This document shows positions 1 to 23,871 of a DNA stretch of 64,000 bases, piece after piece (the stretch's first letter is position 1; each line of letters opens with the position of its first letter). The translations under genes were made by a program, and so were the position numbers. A model generated the notes under the pieces. It saw nothing but the letters and a program-made list of their open reading frames with translations, ran no database searches and had not been told where the DNA came from. The stretch is from NCBI GenBank assembly GCA_017590115.1, contig JAGGNK010003335.1:5518001-5582000 (forward strand). Reading direction: 5' to 3'. This DNA comes from Montifringilla adamsi. Taxonomy: Eukaryota > Chordata > Aves > Passeriformes > Passeridae.

Positions 1-130
1 GACCCTTCCCCAACTCTGTTGCCCTTCTCTGGACACATCCCAGCACCTCAAGGTATGTCTTGTAGTGAGAGCCCAAAACTGAACCCAGGATTCAAGGTGC
101 CTCACCAGTGTTGCAGAGCACAGCAGTCTT
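1..130 (-). mobile_element. CR1 fragment (internal, antisense on +)
   Basis: The plus strand reads as the reverse complement of a CR1 segment just upstream of its 3' UTR: 'cccttctctggacacatcc', 'cagcacctcaaggt', 'cttgtagtgagagcccaaaa' and 'gaacccaggattcaaggtg'. The element is cut by the window edge, so its 3' part would lie to the left. The right boundary is approximate. It sits in the FSTL4 intron downstream of the 438-545 exon. Confidence 0.75.
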
Positions 131-9171
<9,041 letters not shown>

Positions 9172-9198
9172 CTTCCTCTCGCCACAGTATGTTTGCAA
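9172..9198 (-). CDS. FSTL4: FSTL4 27-nt microexon
   Basis: This very short coding exon is supported by its content and phase. Between a gatgctgcag acceptor and a gtactgca donor the minus strand encodes, with bases from both neighbours, L-ANILWREE-G. That is the expected continuation of SARKT and precedes LSVGNMFY in FSTL4 and FSTL5. Entry and exit are both phase 1 and the length is a multiple of three, so skipping would preserve the frame and remove nine residues. A T-rich tract lies about 45-60 nt upstream of the acceptor (plus-strand poly-A at 9244-9257). The donor is a weak match to consensus beyond GTA, as is common for regulated microexons. The segment links Ig domain 2 to the C-terminal region. 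Whether skipping occurs cannot be told from sequence. Confidence 0.9.
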
Positions 9199-12251
<3,053 letters not shown>

Positions 12252-12260
12252 TCACAAGCT

Positions 12261-12420
12261 GAGGATGCCCCCATCCCTGGAAATGTTCAAGGCCAGGCTG
12301 GATGGGGCTTGGAGCAACCTGGTGTAGTGGAAGGTGTCCCTGGCCATGGCAGGGGGTTGGAATGAGATGGTGTCTAAGATCCCTTCCATCCTAAACTAGT
12401 CTCTGATCCTATGACTCTAT
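12261..12420 (+). mobile_element. CR1 3' fragment
   Basis: The plus strand contains 'ccatccctggaaatgttcaa', 'ggctggatggggcttggag', 'tggaaggtgtccctggccat' and a degenerate end 'ctctgatcctatgactctat'. This is a 5'-truncated CR1 3' end in sense orientation, opposite to FSTL4. Confidence 0.92.
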
Positions 12421-15400
12421 AACAGGGAGCAATCTTGCAGTCCAATTCTGTATTTAGACTGTTCTTGCTTTCATTGAGTGACTAACTGAACTTAATAGTT
12501 GGATTAAAACCTAATGTGGGTACTCACATATTTAAAAATTAAAGTATAAAGTTCAGATCTTCACTGAATCTAGGAGGGAAATTGAGTTCTTGCCTATGAA
12601 AAATAACTTAATCTTCAGTACTCAATTAAATATCCATCAGGAAGTGGACTGTGTATTCACTGTCTCTTATTCTGAACAAATAAAGTGTTTATCAATTACT
12701 TCTTTTCACTGAGAGGTTTTTAAAACATGACTTACCTTGTTCACGAAGGCACTCCTCAACTATTTAATATACTCCACTGGCAGAACTACTAATTATATTA
12801 CAATTTCAGAGATGTTCATTGATTTTCAATCATCTTTCCTTCACTGCTCAAACCAACAAGGCTTAATACCACCCATTAACTCTTAACAATTTACTTACAC
12901 ACTTAAAAAAAAAATGCAATATTGCAACATCAGTGATAGATACCAGTGAGATTCTTTCATCTTGAGGGAAAAATAAAAGGAAATATGAGGATGTCTCATA
13001 CCATGGCCAATGGTATTTGTGTTTCACAATGAAGCAGTCAGCTTTTCTATCAGATTAGGAGATTTTGGGATTCAGGATGTAGCTGCTGAAAGTTGCACAG
13101 TTTTGTAAAATCATGGCAAGAGTCCAATATGGATGTGTCCAGCCTGGATAGGATGCTACTAGTAACATTTTTTGAATGAAATGATTTAGTAAGTGAGGTC
13201 CATTGAATTCCAACATGATTTATTTACAGTCACAGTTGAAAGACAGTGTGCCTCCTACAAATGCAGATGAAGAAGATTTACAATATTCAAGAAGGTCTGA
13301 TTCTCAAATCCTGAAATCAACTGACTTGGCTGAGATCTCACATGGCCAAAGGCACCAGAGAAATTTCACTGCAAGCCAAGTGTCTTCTCACCTGCCAGCT
13401 CTCACAGACAGAGCCCATCCCAGTCATCACCTATTTAATGCTCTCAAAACCACTGTGGGTTGTTAGTTCCTTAATATTGTTTGATTTAGGCTTTCCTGCT
13501 CATCTGGGCAGCACCTCCCAGGCTGGCCACAGCCATCAGCTCCCCAGAATCAGGGAACCCCTTCACCAAACAGACTGTACTTTAATTTCTCACATTTTTG
13601 CCTCACATCTTGATAGTCTGCACATGAATAATCCACCTATTTTACCTGGAGGGCTACAAACACAATAGATTTATACTGCCAAAGATAGCTCACAGATCCT
13701 AGACATTGAATCAATGCTCTGCATGAAAATTAACTTAAAATTATAGCAAGGTATCTTTTCAAGAGTGATTAATAAGGAAACTGTTTGTTTTCACCTACAA
13801 AGAATATGTGCTTCACCTCCATTTCTTCTCTCTTATCATTTTCCCTCTCCTTCTATTTTTAAACTTTTTATTTCTTCTCCCTTGTCTTACATAATTCACT
13901 GCACAGGTAAATTATTGCATGCAAATGCCTTGTGATAACAGCAAACTGCAGAATATATTTTTATTGTCCTTGCTACAAATTAATACATTCCAGGTATGCA
14001 CATTAAACTTGCAAAGATTTCAGTTCCAGACTTTGGGATATATGGATTACCCTTTGCTTTTTCCCTTGGTGAATATATATCATTGCTAACCATTACTGTG
14101 TCTGCAGCCAAGGGCAATATAAAAATGCCATTATCTTAAGCAAAGTAGGAAGAAAGAGGCATTGAAACAAGCAGGAGATTGGGTAGATTGCCTACTGCTG
14201 CATACTGAGCAGCACCTCACTGGTGAGCAGACCAATTCATTACCATAAAACAGCTCAGGTGATAAAGCACACGATGAGCACAGATGGTGGCACCAAGGCC
14301 CGAAGACATCCATTGCTGCTGTAGGAGCTCTATACTCCAGGGTGTAGCAATAATTAACAGATTAATCATTTACTTGAGATGTTTTACTCTTTCCATTTAT
14401 GATTTGAAAGGAGTTTGTAGCATTTTATGTTTTCTGCTGAAAAGCCACATTAATGAAATATCCATGTTTGTAACATCTCTCTTACTGGAAAATTTGTCCT
14501 ATTGGAACCTTATAATTGGGCTGAGGATCAAATGGCTTTTTAAAAATTGTTTTCAAAGAATACAATATTCTGATTTATGCTGATGTTTTGCTGAGTGCAA
14601 GGACCAAGGAAAATGATGCCCTACACTCAGCAGTCTCTTGATTTGGCAACTATCAATTTTCATAGTTGATTACTATTTTATGAGATTCTTTATCCTCAGG
14701 ACCACTTTTTTCCTCCTGAAAGTGCTAAATTGCTTCCTCCCTACAGTTAGTGTACACATTTCCCAAGCAATATCCATATGTGGAAGAAAACAAAATTTTC
14801 TAACTGTTCTTGGCTCCTCCTGATCAAAGATACCAGAATGCAAGATGGACTTTTCATTCTTAAACCATTTAAACATTGCCTTTCAGCAGTTTCTTTTCAT
14901 CCAAAGATCTTAAGGGCAAGCTGCATAAATACACTGACTTAAATTTTACTAGTAACTGTGAATCCTAAGACTGATGAGCTCCATCAAACCTCTCCCATCA
15001 AACAGGCTGCATTTCACATGTGCTTCATGCTTCATGCCCAGATGTGAGCCAGCAGGTTGGGGCATTCACCTGGTGACCTTCACATTTTCTGCCTCTGCTT
15101 GTCAAAATAAGCACCTGAATCTACCCATGTTATTTGGGATATCCTGAACCATCTGACACAAAGGGAAACACTGCATAACATTCAGCAGTTGAGCAACAGT
15201 AGAGCACGAAATCTCAGAAACGTTTAATGTTGTCAAATTGGGCTGCAAACTTTCTATTTAAGCTTGTATTTCCTTATTTTCTATATTACCGAATCAATGT
15301 AAGAATCTATCTTAATGTTCTAAAAAGAGGCAAAGATAAAAATAAGTTAAAGAGCATCTAATATGTTGAATAAAAGCAGAGGAAGAGAGTACATGTAACT

Positions 15401-17003
15401 AAGATCAGATTCTTTTGTGAGCTCACTGATGTGTCTTAGTGGGAACAGTAAGACAGGGCCCAGGTGGTAGGGGAAAGGACCCAAGGATGCCACAAGAACT
15501 ACTGTAGCTTTGAAAACACTGAATTAACTGAAAAACAGTCTAAAAATTAGAACCTGCCTGTAGGGACACAGCGGGCTTGGGAAGGGTGGGGGATAAATCC
15601 TTTTATTTTCCAGCTGGATCTTCTTTCTCTATTCTCTCTCAACAGACAAACTTGGGAGATGTGAAAAGAAAAATTCTGATAATTTTCACGAAATAAAAAG
15701 CACCCATGCTTTTGATGTTGAAAGTAGATCAGTGCCTCCCTAGAGGAGACAGGCGAGCAGATACACCCAAGTTCTGGCTGATTTGCTTCTGTCACATTCT
15801 CTTACCATTTTAGTCCAACACAAGAAAGCAACAAAAACCCTTCCAAGCTGAAGATGGAGTTTTTAGTTTGATACAGACAGACAGAGACAAGTCCCAGTGC
15901 TGAACAGAGCCCATCAACTACACTTAGATTCTCAGCATCTTCACTCAATTCAGTTTGGCTCAGTTTCTTCCCTCTACTCCCGTCAAGAAAAATTCCTCAA
16001 TTTGTCCTTTAAGCTACTAAAACTGAGGTTTCCCTGTGAAAGGCTCTGCCTTGGGAACCCTCCAATGCATTTTAAGGCAAACAATGCTATCCTGCCATCA
16101 AGGCTGTCACCCCTGCATCAGCTGCTGGAGGAAACTGTGACACAGGCAGAACAGGAGGGAATATACTGATGTGGGCAGCCACATCAAGGATTGCAAAAAC
16201 CCAGCTTTGCAAAGCCTAATGGCTCACATGGGAATATCAGATGCTGTGAGGCGAAGATTCCCAGACCCTGCAGTGTTTTCCAGCAAGCCTGAGTTGATAC
16301 CAGAATGCAAGGCTTTTTATTCTGTATTTAGTGACTATATAGCATATTAAAAAGCCCACACAGATAGTGTTTTTTGTATAACAGCATTCTTCTTTTGGTA
16401 AGAAAGCTCCCATGCAGCTATGGTATGAAGCTTCCACTAAAAAAGAAAATGTGATCTTTCAATAACAAGTTAAATCTAAGTGGCAAGCGTGAGTATGGAA
16501 CAGATCACCCCCTCCCCACACTCCATCCAGCTTTCCTCTCATTCTGGTTTAAGTTTCAATGCCTTTGGGCCTTCTATTCTCAGTGCTGATAAAGTCTACA
16601 TTGTTGTCTGCCAACTAAACTCCATTCAGGCCTCATAATACATCACATAATAGACATGGGATTAAGTTGTTAGCTGGCTTTTCTTTCAACTGCCATCCAT
16701 CACACAAACAGCACTTTGAGGAAGGAAACCTATTTTCTCAGCTGCAGCATACATGACTTAGTTATCCACATTGCTGAGATTTACAGTTTACTTTCTCAAA
16801 AGATGACAAATTATTATGTAGAGACATCAAGTCAGCTTTCATTCAGATCAACCAGATGCTTTGTGCTCACATCCAGGTACTCGTGTGGTGGGGGGAGCAC
16901 TTACATATGTCCAGCAAACCTGAGCTGAAGTCAAAACAAAATCTCAAAACAAAACCACATGGCTCTTCTTAAGAAGCACAAGTATCCCTCTTTACTGTTT
17001 CTC

Positions 17004-17070
17004 CTCTCACTACTGACCTCTGTGTCAGTAGTGAGAGCAGGTCAGCTCTGTCACCTCTGTGACCTGCTCT
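17004..17070. repeat. Compound double hairpin
   Basis: Two inverted repeats abut and overlap. The first has perfect 14-bp arms (17004-17017 ctctcactactgac and 17024-17037) around a 6-nt loop. The second has perfect 11-bp arms (17034-17044 agagcaggtca and 17060-17070) around a 15-nt loop, part of which (17050-17063) can itself pair as gtcac/gtgac. The arms share 17034-17037, so the two stems compete. Confidence 0.8.
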
Positions 17071-18063
17071 TACCAGAGGAAAGCTCTCCTTTGTGCAGGT
17101 CAACACACACCTAGAGAAAGGAATAAATACTAGTCTTCCTTATAATATATATACCCTGAAATAAAGTTACTGATTTTTTCTTAAAAATAAATACTTTCAT
17201 ACCAGAGTAGATCCCATAGTGTACACCCCATTTCATACCAGAATGTACCCATAGTTAGTAATGGTGACCCTGTCCCCTGCTCTGGAGACACTGCTGGGCA
17301 TCATCAGCACATGTAATAAGAGTTGGAAGTTGGAGAATGCTGGTTGCTGCTGTGGAGGTGGATACTCTGTGGGCTGGTCCCTTGATGAAACGTTGGCTTA
17401 ATCTAATGTAATTTTAAACTAAATCTGACTGAGTCTGAGGTCAGGAGATAGATAGTGAGCACCTGAATATCAGTTCCACCAGGCACAAATGTAGTCCAGG
17501 GGATGGAGGTGCATGAGAATGCTGGATTGTGTGATTCTCTCACCTGTAAAATGATTTGCCCTCATTTTGCAATCCAGTGAGCCAGGGTAAACAGCCCTCA
17601 GCAAACCAAGCTCAGTACAACCAGGTAATAACCTGGATACATAGCTGGAGGTTAGCTGGTTTTGGAAACACTGTTGTATTTATTTAAATATCCTGGGCTA
17701 TTTCATGCAACAGAAACTATTTTCTGGAAGAAGAAATAATTGAGGCAACACTTCTGTTGACAAAAGTAGTAATTACTTTAAGAGATGCTTGGAAACGCTG
17801 CTCTTAACTCTATGGAAATGTCACTGACAGCTTGTTTAATGGTGAAGATACCTCCTGAAGCTCAGGTAATTATACACATCTCCCCTTGATACTTTTATTT
17901 CTGACTGCTTGTGTGACAGTGCCAGTGAGCAAACCCCAAGCTGCATTTGCTCTCATGCACAGATAATTTGGGCTGTGGCTTTACAGATCTCTGTGTGAAT
18001 GAGGTTAACACACAACTTTTCTTAGGGAATGTTTTCATGGAATGTCATATATACCATTTACTA

Positions 18064-18216
<153 letters not shown>

Positions 18217-21200
18217 TTATTATTTAGTAACAATATTGTAAGCACTACATGAATGGATACTACCTGTTCAGAGGTTTTGATAGCAATGCAGCCTGGGGGC
18301 ACAGCTTGAATTTTGAACAGTAGGCCATAAAGTTCATAAATCAACACACAGGGAGAAAATGAGCAGCGATTTAAGAGAAAGGTAAAGTGACTCATCTGAG
18401 AATATGAACTTTTGTGCTTGTTGCTAACAAGGTGCTTTTTTGCACATAAAAAAGATGGCCATTTCCAGCTGTTTAATTTATCGGGGAATTTAATATCTAC
18501 CTGTTAACCTCAGATGCATAAAATGCTAACATTTGGGTGGGTTAAGGTTTCCTTTATCTCTGCAGGTTCTTAGAAAATGCATTGCAGCCTTGAGACTTGA
18601 TGAAAAAGAACTAAAGCTCTTTGTCACTTATCTCAGACAACATCCTAGGCAGGAGACAAGGAAGAAGACAAAAAGCCTTTTCTCAAACATACCTGTTTAG
18701 TTCTGTAACTGTTTAACAAGTATCTTTCTTCATCCCCTTCATCTTTCTAGACCTGCTCTTGCATTGTTTCAATTTTTGATTACAGATGGGAAGGATTGAG
18801 TTATTAGACACATTTTTGGCACTTAAATATGTTGCACAAGCACGCTGCTCAGGAATTTATTTCAATTCATTATTTATTTGTTAATTTCCATGTTTATTTA
18901 CCAAAATGTAGGTAAGAGAACCACAGCAGTGATGGCTAAATGAAACAGCTTCTCTTGCTACTCCACCAACCTTCAGACCCTCTGCAGCTTCAGAGTGTTT
19001 GCGTTTCTATGCAAACGGAGGAGGATACATTTTAAAACAGTTCATGAGCTGAAAGAAAGATTTTTCTGTAATCATCCTCAAATGTGAAGTATGCTACATT
19101 GAACTCTTTAAGTAATTTCACTGCAATATTATGGGAAAATTCAGCTTTGAGTCAGGGTGGCACAAACCCAGTACAGCAGGGTGAATGTTGGAGAGTGGTT
19201 CTGCTTATGAAAACACAAGGACTTGTTTTCAAAGCTCCAAGGTGCAGCTGGAAGCCAGCCTGGAGTGTGCAGGGGAAGCCCCTCCAGGGGTCCTGCCTGC
19301 TGCCACCCCCGTGTCTGGGACACGCAGCAGTGTGTGCAGTGAGGAGGGGACAGCTCATTCCTCCTCTGCCATGGCAGAACCCACCAGGGGGGACAGATTA
19401 AACAGGAACATCACTTTGATCTGCTGGCTTGGAGTCAAGAACCTGGGTCCTGATTTCTCTGTGTTGGAGGAAGGGAATCCACACACAGAAGCCCTGACAC
19501 TGCTCCTTCCCTGCTGCACCCACGGCAGCTCCAGTGCTATAAGGAACCATCCACAGCCACCTGCTGCTGCCAAGCCCTGCCCAGGACCCAGAGATCACAG
19601 GCAGGAGCTGTCTGATCAGCACACGGCCTGACTTCTGAACCCAAACCTTTTGGGGCTCCTTACATCTCACATTTCCTGCCTCTTCAGGGTGCATCTGCTT
19701 TGCAGTTTGAACCTTCCTTTCCAGACACCACACTTTGAACATTTTTTGAAGGAAGCTGTGATTCTGCAGCAGACGTGCAATGCCAGCTGGCACCCTTCAA
19801 GAGAAGTACAAAACAGCCCGTCTCCTGCAGTATGGATTGATCTGGCACTACTTCTGTCAGCTCATGAATCTTCTCCAAAATCTTCTGTCTGGCACTAAGA
19901 AGCATATTCATGCCTCACCTCTCAGTGGCAGGTCAGCACTGGTGGGGGGGAGAGAATTTTGAGAGCTTACCTAGTTTTTAGACACGTTTTAAGGCAGCAC
20001 TGAGAAATAAGGAGTTTACTGGCAGGACACAACCCTTCCCAAAGCACAGATCTTCACCTGAGAGGGCACAGACATGCCCACAATCATGACCTGGTTCTGC
20101 TGGCTGTACTGCTCCAATGGGCAAATGTATGAACAATTATAAAGAATCGGAGTAAATCCATAGATTATCTGAAATCCATTATCTATAATCAAAAGCACCT
20201 CAGATATTATTGTCACCTTGGTGTCAGGCATCTATGCTATGGGATAAGCTGGTTAAGTTTTCCAAAACATTATTACAAATATGTACTCAAAAATCCTCAT
20301 TTCAAGCATTTGCCTGTTTTTCGGTCAGTTAGATCTTTCCTGATGGAAAGCAAAGATGCACGAGTAACTGCTAATGGAAAAGACACCAACCCTGTTCAAA
20401 TGGTATTTGCATGAGATACAGAATATTCTTGCACTGGAGGGGACTTAATAACAGTTTTTGTAAGTTAAAAGAAACTAAAATTGAATTCAGATTAATAAAA
20501 GCGGGATGGCTACTTTAATAGAATAATTTGGTCTAAGGAGTTGTGGAAAAACAGGACAATATAATCTTCTTTATTTAAGTATGTTACTGCCTTTAAAATA
20601 TCACAGAAAAATATTCTGAATGCTTGGTTTGTGCTCTGTAATTGTCTTTTTAAGGATGATCTGTTTTTTTCCAGTGCATACAAATGTATTAATTAATATA
20701 AGCAAAAACCCCTTGCACAACTGAACAGGTGCAACACTATTGTGTTATTAACTTCCTTTCCAAATGTGTTTTTCTTGAAAAGAGGGGCTTATATTGGTAG
20801 AAGCACAGTTTGTGACTTTTAAAATCTATTTTCTGACTTCTGGTGTTTAAAGAAAGTTATCAAAGATGATTTAGGTCAGCACCATGTCCCCATGTCAGGC
20901 ATAGAAGGGAATTATCACCCCTGTATTAGAACCTGCTCGCACAATAAGTTCATATATAACTACCAAATTATTAAGAATTGAAAGTGTTTAGGAGTGGGAA
21001 GGAAAAAGAGATTATGGCATTAAATGTTTTAACACTGAACCTTTTGTTGCTGCAAAAAGTAGACTGAATTCTCTAACAAATTAATGACTTTTTGTGTGTT
21101 TATTGCAGCTCACGGTTTTCTCCTAGTGTTTCCCTGTGGACATAGTTAGTACATTAGGATTGCACTGTTACATTTTATATCTATGGATGCATTCTTATGC

Positions 21201-21934
21201 ACAAGCACTTTCTTTGTGTATTTCATAAGGGTGTATTTGGAAGTGCTGTAAAAACCCAAGCCCTGGAGCATTAAGAAATGATGAGTCTTTGATTCCTTAA
21301 TAGCCTCTAACTCCACATCTTGCAGTCAGGAGAGCTGCGTTGCAGTTGGAAGCTGTGAGACGTGTTTGGGATGTGTCCCATGTCCCCCTCCATGGTGCAC
21401 TGCCTCTGGGAGCTCAGAGGAGCTGCTCACAGGCCACTGCCCTGTGCTAACAGGGTGTGAGTGAGCACTGACAGCCGCTGAGCTGCTCTCCGCTCTGCTG
21501 GCATGTGGATGGGGTGGGCAGAGGGAATGGGAGTAATTCACCATGGGAAAAAGCAGAGGAAATATTTTCACATATTTTGACTCAGTTTAGATGGCTTTTG
21601 CTTGTTAAGCCAGTTCTCCAAGTCACCACAAGACTGAAAGCAGACAGAGCAGAACAAAAACATCTATAAAACTGATGCAGCATAATTCTTCTCTCCCCAA
21701 ATATATCCCCAGTTTTAAAACAGTATTTTGGGGCTCTCTGGGAAGCTCAGCAAGTGCTGCACACCCCAGGGAGCTGTTGCTGCCCCACTTGACCCCAGTA
21801 ATGCCCCACAGTGAAGTGAAAAGACATTTAAATGTATGATTCCATAAAGAAGAACAGGCAATCAGCAGAAAGGTAAAACCAGCAACTTCTGGGACTTACT
21901 TTGGTTTTTCTCATTTGCCACGGAAGGCGAATTA

Positions 21935-22090
21935 TCATGGAATCATGGAAAGGTTTTGGTTGGAAGGATCCTGTAAGCCCATATGGTCCAACCCCCCTGC
22001 CATGGGCAGGGACACCTTTCACCAGCCCAGGTTGCTCTAAGCCCTGTCCATCCTGGCCTTGGACACTTCCTGGGATGGGCTGTCTCTGGG
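21935..22090 (-). mobile_element. CR1 3' fragment (antisense on +)
   Basis: The plus strand reads 'catggaatcatggaaagg', 'ttttggttggaaggatcctg', 'ccctgccatgggcagggaca', then 'ccaggttgctctaagccctg' and 'tggccttggacacttcctgg'. This is the reverse complement of a CR1 3' end. Confidence 0.92.
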
Positions 22091-23510
22091 ATGGATGTGG
22101 GTGCTCGGGGATGGGGTATCTCACCATTTTTTTGTGAAGAGGAAGAAAGAGAAGTGATGAAACTAGAGGAAATACCCATCTCACTCCACAGAATCATAAG
22201 CCCTGCATCAAAGCAGCCAGATAAGGGCAGGGTGTTCATCATCTCTACCTTACGCATTTCATTATAAAGTTATTTTTTGAATAAAAAAATTCAGAAAGCT
22301 ATGCTTATAATTTCTCATAATTGATAAAGTCAACTAGTGGCAGCTGATAAATTGACTTCTCTGTTTGTATCACCTTTTTTCCCTGTTTTTCAAAGAAAAG
22401 TTCTCTGTCCTTCATGAGCTCATGTCTTGCATTTACCCTTCAACCAAATGATTGATTAAATGACCTCAGAATATGTTTTAACTTTTTAAGATTTAAAAAA
22501 AATGCATCACCCTGAATTTTACATTGATAACAGCTTGGTAATCTATAAAATATTAAAAAAAAAAAGTTGCTCTAAAAAAATAACAAAGCAGATCCTAGAA
22601 AATGGATATATACCTTTTTGTTGGTACAGTATTTCCTTTCCTTTCCATCACTACTGATTACCCGAGGCATTGGTCTTTCCAAACACAGATTTTTCATATT
22701 TATTTATCCCATTCCCATTCTAATGCATTCCCTGGTCATGCACTCTGCCACGGTTCAGGGACACCGTGCTCAGAGATGTGTAAAACATTGCATATTACTT
22801 GTAAATCTTGTTCACATTCTGTCTCAAGTGAATTCCAGCCTGTGATTGTAACACCACAAATCTCCTGCTCTGACACTCAGGAAGGAGCTGGCAGGGAGGA
22901 GCCACATTAACCCTGGATGCTGAGCTGTCTGTGATGCCACAGGGTGCAGGGCACTGCCACCCACCTTTTGCCTGTTTCAGATGCATTTTCATGAAGCTTT
23001 CTGACATGCCTTAGGGTTGCTCCAACATTTTAAACCCTTTAAATTTTTGTCAAAGTTTCTTGGTTTTCAGGAAGTTTGAAGAGTAATGAGCACAGACGCT
23101 TATTATTTTTTAGGTTAACTTCCAGATGCTTGAGAAAAAAACCTAAAGTTGACTTCAAACCATAAACAGTAAGAAGAAACAGAAAAATCAATCCCACTGA
23201 CATGAAGGCAGAGATTCCCCACATCCCCAGCTCTCAGGGAGGGCACACTGGCACCAGCCACCCCACAGTATGGCACTATGGGTCACACACTCCCTTGCTC
23301 AAGCCATTTACATACAAACAGTGATTTAAATCCATCCAAGCTAGATGCTGACTGCTCCTAATAAATACTGGGCAGGAGGGAAGCCCTAAAGATAGTCAAC
23401 ACCCTCCCACCATGATGGTTTAAAAGAAATAAAAAGAAATAATGGCAGAGGGAATTAAGTTCCCTGAGTGTTTTGCTCTCATGAGATTTGTTTTCCAAAT
23501 ATTATTATCA

Positions 23511-23602
23511 CTCCTCCTCCTCCTCCTAGTAATAACAACAATAATAACAACAATAATAATAACAACAACAACAATAACAACAACAATAATAATAATAATA
23601 AT
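23511..23602. repeat. Compound trinucleotide microsatellite
   Basis: A (CTC)n tract at 23511-23527 is followed after three bases by about 24 units of interspersed AAC and AAT (23530-23602). In one plus frame this would read as poly-asparagine, but it lies in an FSTL4 intron and I do not take it as coding. It sits 142 bp from a CR1 fragment. Confidence 0.95.
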
Positions 23603-23743
23603 TCTTCATTTTTAACCCCTTCCATTCCAGCCTTTCCCAAGCCCAGGGAAGCTGGAGACCTTCTCCATGTGGTTTCAGTGCCTACTGACCAAACCAGTGC
23701 TGGCAAAGGGGCTTGCTGGTGTCACCAGTTTTCCACTAGAACC

Positions 23744-23871
23744 CCAGAATGGTTTGGGTTGGAAGGGACCTTAAAGCTCATCTTGCCCCATCTCCTGCCA
23801 TGGGCAAAGACACCTTCTACTGTACCAGGTTGCTCCAAGCCCCACTCAACCTGGCCTTGAACACTTCCAGA
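23744..23871 (-). mobile_element. CR1 3' fragment (antisense on +)
   Basis: The plus strand reads 'cagaatggtttgggttggaa', 'gggaccttaaagctcatctt', 'cctgccatgggcaaagacac' and 'ctggccttgaacacttccag', the reverse complement of a CR1 3' end. Confidence 0.92.

Noticed and set aside
17004..17070. Possible microRNA precursor
   Set aside because: The stems are 14 and 11 bp, too short for a typical pre-miRNA arm pair of about 22 nt, and they compete with each other.
19185..19793. Overlapping 148- and 131-codon ORFs on opposite strands
   Set aside because: Same reason: a GC-richer patch with mutual shadow ORFs and no recognisable protein.
23468..23860. Plus-strand ORF with poly-proline and poly-asparagine
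   Set aside because: It is generated by the CTC and AAC/AAT microsatellite and then runs into a CR1 fragment; not a gene.
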